This document shows, in pieces, positions 48,113 through 58,354 of a DNA stretch of 64,000 nt. Under the pieces are notes generated by a model, which saw nothing but the letters and a program-made list of their open reading frames with translations, had not been told where the DNA came from and searched no databases. Positions within the stretch are counted from its first letter, which is position 1, and the number at the start of each line of letters is the position of its first letter. The DNA lies in the NCBI GenBank assembly GCA_907163225.1, contig OU015322.1, forward strand, positions 3,096,060-3,160,059. Direction: 5' to 3'. The translations under genes and the position numbers were made by a program. This DNA comes from an uncultured Rhodocyclaceae bacterium. GTDB taxonomy: Bacteria; Pseudomonadota; Gammaproteobacteria; Burkholderiales; Rhodocyclaceae.

Positions 48113-48130
48113 CGTACGATAAATCGTACG
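48113..48130. promoter_or_regulatory. Palindromic operator upstream of yefM-yoeB
   Basis: CGTACGATAAATCGTACG is an inverted repeat with two perfect 8-base arms around AA, 24 bp before the antitoxin ATG. Phd/YefM antitoxins bind short palindromes with a GTAC core in their own promoters, so this is the likely autoregulatory operator. Confidence 0.65.
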
Positions 48131-48154
48131 CTGGCGTTTCTGCAGGAGTTCACC

Positions 48155-48397
48155 ATGACAACAATCACCGCAAGCGAAGCAAGGGCCAGTCTTTATCGAT
48201 TGATCGATGAAGCATCGGTATACCACCAACCGGTTGTGATCACCGGGAAACGCCACAATGCCGTGCTGGTCTCTGCCGATGATTGGGCGGCCATTCAGGA
48301 AACCATGTATCACCTGTCTGTTCCCGGCATGCGAGAGTCGATTCGTGAAGGGCTATCGACGCCGATCGATGAGTGCGCCAAGGAACTTGATTGGTGA
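48155..48397 (+). CDS. yefM: Antitoxin of Phd/YefM family
   Basis: An 80-residue antitoxin. The N-terminal DNA-binding part reads MTTITASEARASLYRLIDEA followed by PVVITGKRHNAVLVSADDW, the hallmark of the Phd/YefM family. The C-terminal acidic segment (ESIREGLSTPIDECAKELDW) would wrap the toxin. CAGGAG lies just before the ATG. It overlaps the toxin gene by 4 bp, typical of such pairs, and a palindromic operator lies upstream. Confidence 0.93.
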   Translation: MTTITASEARASLYRLIDEASVYHQPVVITGKRHNAVLVSADDWAAIQETMYHLSVPGMRESIREGLSTPIDECAKELDW

Positions 48398-48657
48398 GTT
48401 GGCAACTCGTATATACGAAGCATGCGCAAAAGGATGCGGAAAAGCTGGCTTCTGCCGGGCTGAAAGAAAAGGCCAAGTCGCTGTTGGCGATTCTGGCTGA
48501 GAATCCGTTCCAGAATCCGCCGCCCTACGAAAAGCTGATTGGCGATTTGGCCGGGGCCTATTCACGGCGCATCAATATTCAGCACCGTCTGGTCTATCAG
48601 GTGATTGAGGCCGACAAAACGGTCAAGGTGCTCAGAATGTGGTCGCATTATGAGTAG
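48394..48657 (+). CDS. yoeB: Toxin of Txe/YoeB family
   Basis: An 87-residue ribosome-dependent mRNA endonuclease toxin of the RelE superfamily. Features include YTKHAQKDAEKLASAGLKEK near the start, the segment PPPYEKLIGDLAGAYSRRINIQHRLVYQV and the C-terminal RMWSHYE, which supplies the catalytic His and terminal Tyr typical of YoeB. GTG 48394 overlaps the antitoxin stop (GTGA); TTG 48391 is an alternative. The pair lies in the accessory segment between the two nor operons and probably helps stabilise it. Confidence 0.93.
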   Translation: MSWQLVYTKHAQKDAEKLASAGLKEKAKSLLAILAENPFQNPPPYEKLIGDLAGAYSRRINIQHRLVYQVIEADKTVKVLRMWSHYE

Positions 48658-48687
48658 GGCCGAAATCCCATCGTTTTGAATAGATCC

Positions 48688-48722
48688 TGCGGTCAACCGG
48701 AAAAACAGGCCAGATTTCAAAA
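48688..48722 (+). repeat. Dispersed GCGGTCAAC motif copy (intergenic, after yoeB)
   Basis: Reads TGCGGTCAACCGGAAAAACA followed by GGCCAGATTTCAAAA, starting 31 bp after the yoeB stop. Confidence 0.6.
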
Positions 48723-48738
48723 TTGCATCAGCGCCAAT

Positions 48739-48773
48739 AAAAAAGGCGCGGTTCTTGCGAACCGCGCCTTTTG
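48739..48773. terminator. Bidirectional terminator between yoeB and norB
   Basis: AAAAGGCGCGGTT, six bases, AACCGCGCCTTTT form a long hairpin with A and T flanks. It can end transcripts of norB (minus strand) and yoeB (plus strand). Confidence 0.9.
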
Positions 48774-48797
48774 CTTGTTACTTGAGCGAGTTGCCGA

Positions 48798-50192
<1,395 letters not shown>

Positions 50193-50621
50193 TCAGCCCT
50201 GGCTGTTAGGCGGCCAGTTGTTGGTGTTGATCGAATTGACGTGCTTCAGGAAGGCCACGATGGCGTTCAGTTGCTCGTCGGTGAAATTGAACTGAGGCAT
50301 GCTGCGGCGACCCGGGATACCTTCTTTCGGACGGCTCTGGATGAATGCCTTGACGCCTTCGTCGCCGTAGCGAACGATGACGTTACCCAGTTCCGGTGCG
50401 AAATAGGCACCTTCACCCAGCAGGGTGTGGCAACCGATACAGTTATTGACTTCCCAGAGCTTCTTGCCCTCGGCGATTTGCGGCGTCATATTGGCCCGCA
50501 TGTCGCGTTTGGGTAGTGTCGAGAGTGTGTCGAATGACAGCGCAAGGAACAACAGGAAGAAGAAGACCGTCCCCCCGTAAAAAATGTTCCGCGCCATCGA
50601 TTTGGTGAAAGCGCCACTCAT
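50193..50621 (-). CDS. norC: Nitric oxide reductase cytochrome c subunit NorC
   Basis: A 142-residue membrane-anchored monohaem cytochrome c passing electrons to NorB. One uncleaved helix (IFYGGTVFFFLLFLALSF, residues 13-30) anchors it, with the c-type haem domain in the periplasm. The haem site is NNCIGCHTLLGEGAYFAPEL and the distal methionine lies in GRRSMPQFNF. AAGGGGGA precedes the ATG. A Dnr-type promoter is predicted upstream. Length and motifs are standard. Confidence 0.97.
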   Translation of the reverse strand: MSGAFTKSMARNIFYGGTVFFFLLFLALSFDTLSTLPKRDMRANMTPQIAEGKKLWEVNNCIGCHTLLGEGAYFAPELGNVIVRYGDEGVKAFIQSRPKEGIPGRRSMPQFNFTDEQLNAIVAFLKHVNSINTNNWPPNSQG

Positions 50622-50655
50622 TGTTTCCCCCTTTCGGAATTTGTTTGGCCGACGG

Positions 50656-50698
50656 ATGGTAAGGCGGCCGGTGCCACCGGGACTTTGATGTCCGCTAA
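50656..50698 (-). promoter_or_regulatory. Candidate Fnr/Dnr-dependent promoter of norCB
   Basis: On the minus strand TTAGCGGACATCAA (50698-50685) has a perfect right half of the Fnr/Dnr consensus and a weak left half. TACCAT (50661-50656) follows after 23 bases as a -10 element. The site centre is at about -41.5 from a start near 50650, the class II position, leaving a 29-base leader before norC. Confidence 0.5.
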
Positions 50699-50775
50699 AA
50701 AAGCGGAATTACTTGAGCCGTCAGGGAGAGCGGCGTCGGCGGTATACTCCGGACTCCTCAAGTTGAAAGCATTCC

Positions 50776-52053
50776 ATGGCCTCATCCAGCGACAACGCCA
50801 GCATGGCGCTCTTCTGTGACTTCGAAAATGTCGCGCTCGGCGTCCGCGATGCCCAGTACGACAAGTTCGACATTCGCCCCGTGCTTGAGCGTCTGCTCGC
50901 CAAGGGCAACATCGTCGTCAAGAAAGCCTATTGCGACTGGGATCGCTACAAGGCCTTCAAGTCGGCCATGCACGAAGCCAATTTTGAACTGATCGAAATT
51001 CCGCACGTCAGGCAGTCGGGCAAGAATTCGGCCGACATCCGCATGGTCGTCGATGCGCTCGACCTCTGCTACACCAAGGCGCACGTTGATACCTTCGTGA
51101 TCATTAGCGGTGATTCCGATTTTTCGCCGCTGGTTTCCAAACTGCGCGAGAACGCGAAGAAAGTCATCGGCGTCGGCGTCAAGCAATCGTGTTCTGACCT
51201 GCTGGTCACCAATTGCGACGAATTTATTTATTACGACGATCTGGTGCGCGATCGGGAAAGCCAGCGCAACTCGCGCCGCGACCGCGGCGACGCGCCCAAG
51301 CGTTCGCCGGAAGACGAACAGAAGCGCCGTGAAAAGGGCGAGGAGCGAAAGACCAAGGCCGTGGACATCGTTGCCGCCACCTTCGTCGACCTGATGGCCG
51401 ATCGCGGTGAAAGCGAGCGGATCTGGGCCTCCGTCCTCAAGGAAGTGGTCAAGCGCCGCAATCCGGGTTTCAACGAAAGCTATTACGGTTTCCGGACTTT
51501 CGGCAATCTGCTCGAAGAAGCTGCCAGCCGTGGCCTGATCGGCTTTGGCCGTGACGACAAAGGGGCTTTCGTCTTCCGCGCCCAGCAGCGGCCAGCGCCG
51601 GTTGAGGGCGAAATGCTCGGCGAACCGGTGGTTGTCGAAAATCCTGCGGTCGACGCGCCAGAAGCAGCAAAAATCGAAACTTCTACCGCTGAAATCGAAA
51701 CCGCCGGCAACGCACGCCGCCGCGGTGGTCGTCGTTCACGCAACGGCAAAGAGCGGGTCATCGATGCGGTGGCGCCGGTTGTCGAGGCAGATTCTGTCGC
51801 ACCGCCAGCGGATTCGGCCACTGAAGCTGTAGCGCCGGAAGAGGGGGCCGAGAGCAAGCCGCGTCGTGGTCGTCGACCGCGCAAGACTGCAGCGGCTCTT
51901 GAAGTGGCGCCGGTGGTGGTTGAAGCCAGGGTTGCCGAGCCGGCGCCGGTCAGCGAAGCAGAACCTGCCGAAAAGAAGCCGGCGAGAGCCAAGCGACCAA
52001 CGCGAACGCCCAGGGCTCGCAAGCCGAAGGCGAGCGAAGGCACTGAGGGTTGA
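50776..52053 (+). CDS. NYN-domain (PIN-like) nuclease with LOTUS domain and basic tail
   Basis: A 425-residue protein. Residues about 9-160 form a NYN domain of the LabA/DUF88 group: MALFCDFENVALGV, SADIRMVVDALDLCY and IISGDSDFSPLV supply the metal-binding aspartates of a putative RNase. Residues about 190-270 resemble an OST-HTH/LOTUS RNA-binding domain (FVDLMADRGESERIWASVL, YYGFRTFGNLLEEAASRGLI). The C-terminal 150 residues are repetitive and rich in Ala, Glu, Pro and Lys/Arg, ending RAKRPTRTPRARKPK, so probably disordered and nucleic-acid binding. The substrate is unknown; RNA turnover is a reasonable inference. The gene is single, divergent from norC and followed by a strong terminator. 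Confidence 0.88.
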   Translation: MASSSDNASMALFCDFENVALGVRDAQYDKFDIRPVLERLLAKGNIVVKKAYCDWDRYKAFKSAMHEANFELIEIPHVRQSGKNSADIRMVVDALDLCYTKAHVDTFVIISGDSDFSPLVSKLRENAKKVIGVGVKQSCSDLLVTNCDEFIYYDDLVRDRESQRNSRRDRGDAPKRSPEDEQKRREKGEERKTKAVDIVAATFVDLMADRGESERIWASVLKEVVKRRNPGFNESYYGFRTFGNLLEEAASRGLIGFGRDDKGAFVFRAQQRPAPVEGEMLGEPVVVENPAVDAPEAAKIETSTAEIETAGNARRRGGRRSRNGKERVIDAVAPVVEADSVAPPADSATEAVAPEEGAESKPRRGRRPRKTAAALEVAPVVVEARVAEPAPVSEAEPAEKKPARAKRPTRTPRARKPKASEGTEG

Positions 52054-52056
52054 TAT

Positions 52057-52088
52057 AAAACGGGGCAGCTTGAACTGCCCCGTTTTTC
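52057..52088 (+). terminator. Rho-independent terminator after NYN-LOTUS gene
   Basis: CGGGGCAG, six bases, CTGCCCCG then TTTTTCTT, preceded by AAAA. It lies between two convergent genes. Confidence 0.9.
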
Positions 52089-52102
52089 TTGGCTTGCTCT
52101 TG

Positions 52103-52612
52103 TCAGATCACTGCCAGCAACTTGCCGCGCAGCCCTTCAGCTTCCCGCCGCCCCTCGCGCGACATTACGATGGCGTGATACCACTCGTCGTACATGGTAC
52201 GCAGTTCGGCATGGCCGCTTGCCTGTTCGATGCGGTTAAGCAGCGAACTGGTGCCAAGGGCGCCGACAAAGGCGTTCAATGTGTTGGTCATGAAATTGCG
52301 CGCCTGTTGCAGGCTGACCGGATCAGGGCTGGCCGGCAGTTCCCGGAAGGCGGTGATCGATGCCAGCGGCAATTGCGCCCGGGCGCTTTTTCCGGCGGCA
52401 TCGGTGACGCTTGAAACCTCGATGTAGCCTTCCTCTTCCAGCATGCCCAGCGTGTGTTGCAAATCGTCAGACTGCAACATGCCGCGCATCTCATCGACGC
52501 TTCGTTTTCCGTCAACGAAAATCAGTACCCGACGCACGCGCGGCGTCAGGCCTCCGGCTTTCGTGGCGATTTCGTCCTGCCCTTTGCGGGTCTTGGCGAA
52601 AACAACGCCCAT
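52103..52612 (-). CDS. Conserved hypothetical protein, possible winged-helix regulator
   Basis: A 169-residue cytoplasmic protein without a recognised family name. Residues 1-70 look like a winged-helix domain (KGQDEIATKAGGLTPRVRRV, SDDLQHTLGMLEEEGYIEV), similar to N-termini of several betaproteobacterial uncharacterised proteins. The C-terminal half is helical (ARNFMTNTLNAFVGALGTSSLLNRIEQA). There are no catalytic motifs or membrane segments. It is a single gene facing the NYN-LOTUS gene, with panD downstream on the same strand orientation but separated by its own terminator. A regulatory role is only a guess. Confidence 0.6.
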   Translation of the reverse strand: MGVVFAKTRKGQDEIATKAGGLTPRVRRVLIFVDGKRSVDEMRGMLQSDDLQHTLGMLEEEGYIEVSSVTDAAGKSARAQLPLASITAFRELPASPDPVSLQQARNFMTNTLNAFVGALGTSSLLNRIEQASGHAELRTMYDEWYHAIVMSREGRREAEGLRGKLLAVI

Positions 52613-52663
52613 GGTTTGTCTCCATTACTTTAGTAATATTTTGTAAGGCATTTTACACAAAAG

Positions 52664-52688
52664 AAAAACCCGCCGAGAGGCGGGTTTG
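52664..52688 (-). terminator. Rho-independent terminator of panBCD
   Basis: On the minus strand AAACCCGCC, four bases, GGCGGGTTT then TTCTTTT, 25 bp after the panD stop. Confidence 0.88.
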
Positions 52689-52712
52689 GAAGGCGGGCGA
52701 ATAACTTGATGA

Positions 52713-53096
52713 TCAGGCGGCAGCTTGCACCGGAATCTTGTGACCGCGTCGCGTGATTCGGTTTTGTGAATCAACGTAGATCAGATCCGGTTCGTGTCTG
52801 GCCAGTTCGACCTCGTTGTATACCGCAAAGGTGGCAATGATCATGATGTCACCCGGTGCGGCGCGGCGGGCGGCCGAGCCATTGACGGAAATGACACCTG
52901 ATCCGCGTTCGGCACGGATGGCGTAAGTGGTGAAACGTTCGCCATTGTTAACGTTCCAGATATCGATCTGTTCGTATTCCTTGATGTTCGCCGCTTCGAG
53001 CAGGTCTTCATCGATGGCGCAGGAACCCTCGTAGTGCAGGTCGGCGTGCGTTGCGGTCACGCGATGCAACTTGGATTTCAGCATTGTTCTCTGCAT
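52713..53096 (-). CDS. panD: Aspartate 1-decarboxylase
   Basis: A 127-residue pyruvoyl enzyme making beta-alanine from aspartate for pantothenate synthesis. The self-cleavage site is the Gly-Ser in [14 protein letters not shown], after which Ser becomes the pyruvoyl group. The start [20 protein letters not shown] matches E. coli PanD when read from ATG 53096; ATG 53108 would add four residues and cannot be excluded. Other family motifs are [10 protein letters not shown] and [10 protein letters not shown]. It follows panC by about 90 bp in the same direction, completing a panB-panC-panD set. Confidence 0.96.
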   Translation of the reverse strand: MQRTMLKSKLHRVTATHADLHYEGSCAIDEDLLEAANIKEYEQIDIWNVNNGERFTTYAIRAERGSGVISVNGSAARRAAPGDIMIIATFAVYNEVELARHEPDLIYVDSQNRITRRGHKIPVQAAA

Positions 53097-53186
53097 GGTT
53101 TCACTCATCCAGACGGTTAGGGGAAGCGCATTGTAACGACAATATCCCCTCTGTCAACGGGCGTAATTATGGATAATTTTGGCGCG

Positions 53187-54834
<1,648 letters not shown>

Positions 54835-54936
54835 TCAAGTCCCGATGCGAAATAGACGGTGCCTAGGATACACAGAGGCGCCCACCGGTCGTCAAGTTTT
54901 GCGATGAAACATCGCCGGTCTTTTTCGTCGCACCAT

Positions 54937-54964
54937 GAAAAAAGGCTGCCGAAGCAGCCTTTTT
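54937..54964 (-). terminator. Rho-independent terminator of fccAB
   Basis: AAAAAGGCTGC, four bases, GCAGCCTTTTT, followed on the minus strand by a T run (TTTTTTCATGG). It lies about 20 bp after the fccB stop. Confidence 0.88.
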
Positions 54965-54982
54965 GGGGGGGGCTTTGGATGC

Positions 54983-56260
54983 TCAGGTCAGCATGTCGGC
55001 CCAGATGTTTTTGGCCCAGCCCATGGCGACCTTGCCTTCCAGCTCGTTGCGTGCCGCCGAGACGCCGCCGGCACCCTTGACCGGCTGCACGGTCTTGGTG
55101 GCCGCGTCGTACTGGTGCACCGACGAAACGTGGATGACGTTCTTGGCGTCGACGAAGCTGTAGCAGGTGTTCATCACCACCGGCTCGGGGTTCGGCTCCT
55201 GGCCGGACAGCAGGTTGAGAATCGCGGCGGCGGCGAGCTTGCCGTGCTGGTTGGCCATGTGGCCGGACTTCGGCATGGTCGGGGCCGGGAAAACGGCATC
55301 GCCGAGGACATGGATGCCCGGCGTGTTGGTCGATTCCATGGACAGCCAGTTGACGTCCACCCAGCGATTGTTGATCAGCTTGATGCCGGATTTGGCCGCG
55401 ATGTCGCCGGCACGATGCGGCGGGATGATGTTCAGCACGTCGGCCTTGAACTTGTCGAATTCGAGCACGGCGGTGTTGGTGCCGACTTCGACGTCCTTCA
55501 CTTCGCTGTTGTTGCGGTATTCAATGATACCTTTGTAGAGATCGGCCCAGGCCTTGGTGAACAGGCCTTTCTTGGAGGTTACGTCTTCGTTGGCATCAAG
55601 GATGATGACCTTGGACTTCGGCTTGCTTTGCTTGAAGTAGTTGGCGACCAGGCTGGCGCGCTCGTAGGGCCCGGGCGGGCAGCGGTAGGGCGCTTTGGGG
55701 ATGGCGATGGCGTAGGTGCCGCCGTCCTTCATCGACTCCAGTTGCTTGCGCAGGGCGACGGTCTGGGCGCCGGCCTTCCAGGCGTGGAGAATCTTGTTCT
55801 GGGCGTCGGCACTCTTCAGTCCGGGAATTTCATCCCACATGAAATCGACGCCGGGCGACAGCACCAGTCGGTCGTAGCTCATGCTGCCGCCGGACTTCAA
55901 CGAAATTGAGCGTTTTTCCGCGTTGACCGCAACAACGTCGTCCTGAACGACACGGACGCCCCATGTGCTCTTCAGACCGTCGTAGCTGATCGTGATGTCT
56001 TCCATCGTCTTCTGGCCGCCAATGACCAGGTTCGAAATCGGGCAGGAAATGAAGGTCGGGTTACGCTCGATCAGCGTCACCTGCACACTGCCTTCGCTCC
56101 ACATGCGCAGGTATTTGGCGATGGTGGCGCCGCCGTAGCCGCCGCCAACGACGACGACATGGCCGCTGGCCTTGCCGCCGCCGGCACAGCCGTAGAGGGA
56201 AGCCATCGCGCCGGCCGCTGCGCCAACTTTCAGGAAATCGCGTCTTTTCATCAACATCAT
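54983..56260 (-). CDS. fccB: Sulfide dehydrogenase flavoprotein subunit (flavocytochrome c)
   Basis: A 425-residue periplasmic flavoprotein oxidising sulfide to sulfur and passing electrons to cytochrome c. A Tat signal (MKRRDFLKVGAAAGAMASLYG) is followed by Cys and Gly-rich residues, so a Tat lipoprotein is possible. The FAD-binding motif is HVVVVGGGYGGATIAKYL (about residues 34-51), with SCPISNLVIGG (about 73-83) supplying the first redox cysteine and KAPYRCPPGPYERA the second. The C-terminal FCSD domain ends with WAKNIWADML. GGGGAG precedes ATG 56260. It follows the cytochrome subunit gene by 12 bp. The context indicates sulfide oxidation feeding electrons to the respiratory chain. Confidence 0.92.
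   Translation of the reverse strand: MMLMKRRDFLKVGAAAGAMASLYGCAGGGKASGHVVVVGGGYGGATIAKYLRMWSEGSVQVTLIERNPTFISCPISNLVIGGQKTMEDITISYDGLKSTWGVRVVQDDVVAVNAEKRSISLKSGGSMSYDRLVLSPGVDFMWDEIPGLKSADAQNKILHAWKAGAQTVALRKQLESMKDGGTYAIAIPKAPYRCPPGPYERASLVANYFKQSKPKSKVIILDANEDVTSKKGLFTKAWADLYKGIIEYRNNSEVKDVEVGTNTAVLEFDKFKADVLNIIPPHRAGDIAAKSGIKLINNRWVDVNWLSMESTNTPGIHVLGDAVFPAPTMPKSGHMANQHGKLAAAAILNLLSGQEPNPEPVVMNTCYSFVDAKNVIHVSSVHQYDAATKTVQPVKGAGGVSAARNELEGKVAMGWAKNIWADMLT
55899..55931 (-). repeat. Dispersed GCGGTCAAC motif copy (coding, in fccB)
   Basis: On the minus strand TGCGGTCAACGCGGAAAAAC is followed by GCTCAATTTCGTT. fccB reads it as VVAVNAEKRSISL. Confidence 0.5.
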
Positions 56261-56272
56261 GTTCGTCTCCCC

Positions 56273-56578
56273 TTATTTTTGCGCGGCGAAATAGCCGGCG
56301 ATCAGGTCAAGCTGGGCTTCGGTGTAGCCCTTGGAGATCTGATGCATGATCGAAGCCGGCTTGTCGCCGCTCTTGTAGTCGGCCAGTTTTTGCCGGGTGA
56401 TCGCCTTGGGCATGCCAGCGAGCGGAAGCAGCGGGGTATCTGGCGCTGCATGGCCGTTGGTGCCATGGCAGTTGGCACAGGTGGCGGCCAGATTGCGGCC
56501 GAGGTTTGCATCCGCGGCCTGGCTGGCACTGGCGATGGACAACAGGCAGGCCGCAGCAACGGGGAAAAACTGTTTCAT
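56273..56578 (-). CDS. fccA: Monohaem cytochrome c subunit of sulfide dehydrogenase
   Basis: A 101-residue periplasmic cytochrome c. A Sec signal peptide (MKQFFPVAAACLLSIASASQAA) is followed by one haem site, AATCANCHGTNGHAAPD. A methionine ligand probably lies in LAGMPKAITRQ or SIMHQISKGY. ATG 56578 has AAGGAG nearby; the longer frame is rejected. It precedes fccB by 12 bp, so it should be the electron acceptor of the flavoprotein. Unlike the dihaem FccA of Allochromatium it has only one haem, as in many betaproteobacteria. Confidence 0.88.
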   Translation of the reverse strand: MKQFFPVAAACLLSIASASQAADANLGRNLAATCANCHGTNGHAAPDTPLLPLAGMPKAITRQKLADYKSGDKPASIMHQISKGYTEAQLDLIAGYFAAQK

Positions 56579-56830
56579 CGAGATATCTCCTTGCGTATCT
56601 GTGGTCGTGGACAAATAGTCGATTTGTTGCATTTTGTCGCATCGCTCGACGTTGGGTTAGTGTTTCGGGCGATGCGCTGCAGAGGGAATGCGCAATAATA
56701 TTGATAGATTCTGGTTGTCGGCTACTCGTGGCCGAGTATCCTGTGATACCGTTTTGTTTGCCTCACGTGAAATGCGGGGTTAGCCGAGGGTGAAAATGTA
56801 CCGAAATTTCCTGCAACAGGGGATTTGATC

Positions 56831-57448
56831 GTGACTATAAAAATCGCAATTCTAGGGATGGTGGCCTGGCTGCCGTTGATTGCATCGGGGCAGCCAGCTG
56901 CTCAGGTAAAACCGGATTTGGTCCGCGCCGCCGAGATTGTCTCGGGCCGCTGTTTCCTATGTCACGGCCTCGAAGGTGAATCCGCCAGCCCGATCTTTCC
57001 GCGACTGGCGGGCCAGCATTCAGAGTACATCGCCAAGCAATTGAGCGAGTTCAAATCCGGCAAACGCAAGAGCGATACCATGAAGCCGCAGGCCGAAGAC
57101 CTGACACCCGAGGAAATGAAGGCGCTGGGCGCTTTCTTCGAGGGAAAGAAATCGGCCGCGCGTCCGGCTAGGGATCCGGAGCTGGTGGCTGTCGGCAAGT
57201 TCATATTCCATCGCGGTAACCAGTTTTCCGGGGTGCCGGCCTGTTCGACCTGCCATGGGCCGAAGGGCTTGGGAACGCCGCAACTGCCCCGTCTGGCTGG
57301 CCAGCATCCGCGCTACTCCGAAGACCAGCTCAAGCAGTTCAACACCCGCGAGCGGAACAATGACAATGCTGTCATGCATACCGTTGCCTCCAAGTTGAGC
57401 GAACTCGAGCGCAATGCCGTGTCGGAATACATTGCCACGCTCGACTAA
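56831..57448 (+). CDS. Dihaem cytochrome c4-like protein
   Basis: A 205-residue periplasmic cytochrome with two similar halves. A signal peptide (VTIKIAILGMVAWLPLIASG) is followed by haem site one, GRCFLCHGLEGESAS, and haem site two, PACSTCHGPKGLGTP. Each is followed by FPRLAGQH or LPRLAGQH and by a QLSEFKSGKR-like loop, the cytochrome c4 pattern. GTG 56831 is preferred because AGGGGA lies about 10 bases upstream; TTG 56825 is possible. It is divergent from fccAB and may accept electrons from sulfide dehydrogenase and pass them to terminal oxidases or NorC; this is inferred from location. Confidence 0.9.
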   Translation: MTIKIAILGMVAWLPLIASGQPAAQVKPDLVRAAEIVSGRCFLCHGLEGESASPIFPRLAGQHSEYIAKQLSEFKSGKRKSDTMKPQAEDLTPEEMKALGAFFEGKKSAARPARDPELVAVGKFIFHRGNQFSGVPACSTCHGPKGLGTPQLPRLAGQHPRYSEDQLKQFNTRERNNDNAVMHTVASKLSELERNAVSEYIATLD

Positions 57449-57467
57449 GCCCGCACTATTTTTGTTG

Positions 57468-57494
57468 AAAAGGCCGCGAATAGCGGCCTTTTAA
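57468..57494 (+). terminator. Rho-independent terminator of cytochrome c4 gene
   Basis: AAAAGGCCGC, five bases, GCGGCCTTTT then AATTTTGTT, 20 bp after the stop. Confidence 0.85.
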
Positions 57495-57518
57495 TTTTGT
57501 TGAGCACGGAATGTGGCG

Positions 57519-57881
57519 CTATGTCCGGAAGACAAAATAGACGGCACCCAGGATACATAGCGCGGCCCACAGGTAATCGAGCTTGAGCGGCTGGTTCATG
57601 TAGAAGATAACGAAGGGTACGAACACGGCCAGCGTGATGACTTCCTGCAGGATCTTGAGTTGGGCGAGACTCAGTTCGGTATTCCCGATGCGGTTGGCAG
57701 GCACCTGCAGCAGGTATTCTAAAAGGGCAATGCCCCACGAGATCAGCGCGGCGATCCACCACGGCTTGTCGTTGAGGTGCTTGAGGTGAGCGTACCAGGC
57801 GAAAGTCATGAAGACATTCGACATGGCCAGCAGCGTCGCGGTCTGCCAAAGCACGGGGATGTGCTGGCCGAAGAGGGTCAC
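57519..57881 (-). CDS. DMT-type small membrane protein (DUF486)
   Basis: A 120-residue integral membrane protein with four hydrophobic segments (about 8-28, 40-60, 75-95 and 100-118). The sequence NVFMTFAWYAHLK followed by WWIAALISWGIALLEYLLQVPANR matches the DUF486 family in the drug/metabolite transporter clan. The substrate is unknown. It overlaps the folK stop by 4 bp (ATGA) and ends the pcnB-folK operon. Confidence 0.88.
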   Translation of the reverse strand: MTLFGQHIPVLWQTATLLAMSNVFMTFAWYAHLKHLNDKPWWIAALISWGIALLEYLLQVPANRIGNTELSLAQLKILQEVITLAVFVPFVIFYMNQPLKLDYLWAALCILGAVYFVFRT

Positions 57882-58354
57882 AGTTTGACGATGCCCTGAT
57901 TGGCGACGGCCGGTAGCCAGGCGCTGACGGAGCCGCGTCCGGGGATGGCCAGATCAGGGGCGATTTCGGCCAGCGGTTGCAGGACAAAAGCACGCAAATG
58001 CAGGCGCGGATGGGGCAGGGTCAGGCGAGGCAGTTCGATCAACTGGTCGTTGTAGAGAAGCAGGTCGAGGTCAAGCGTGCGCGGCCCATTCTTGTCAGCG
58101 CGGATGCGGCCGAAGCGTTCTTCGATATCGAACAGCGCATCAAGCAGGGTTTCCGGCGCCAGAGTGGTTTTCAACTCGGCGACGGCGTTGACGAATTCCG
58201 GTTGTTCGGTGATCCCGATTGGCGCCGTGCGGTAAAGCGATGAGCTGCGTACGACGCGGCTTTCCGGTAGATTGGCCAATGCTGCAAAGGCCGCCAGAAC
58301 GGTAGCCGCCGGGTCGCCCAGATTGGCGCCCAGTGCAACGTAGGCGGTGTTCAT
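57878..58354 (-). CDS. folK: 2-amino-4-hydroxy-6-hydroxymethyldihydropteridine pyrophosphokinase
   Basis: A 158-residue folate enzyme (HPPK) transferring pyrophosphate from ATP to the pterin. It starts MNTAYVALGANLGDP; the signature is RIRADKNGPRTLDLDLLLYND, with the magnesium-binding DLD, followed by LTLPHPRLHLRAFVLQPLAEI. Length is that of E. coli FolK (159). It overlaps both pcnB and the DUF486 gene by 4 bp. folK next to pcnB is a common proteobacterial arrangement. Confidence 0.97.
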   Translation of the reverse strand: MNTAYVALGANLGDPAATVLAAFAALANLPESRVVRSSSLYRTAPIGITEQPEFVNAVAELKTTLAPETLLDALFDIEERFGRIRADKNGPRTLDLDLLLYNDQLIELPRLTLPHPRLHLRAFVLQPLAEIAPDLAIPGRGSVSAWLPAVANQGIVKL

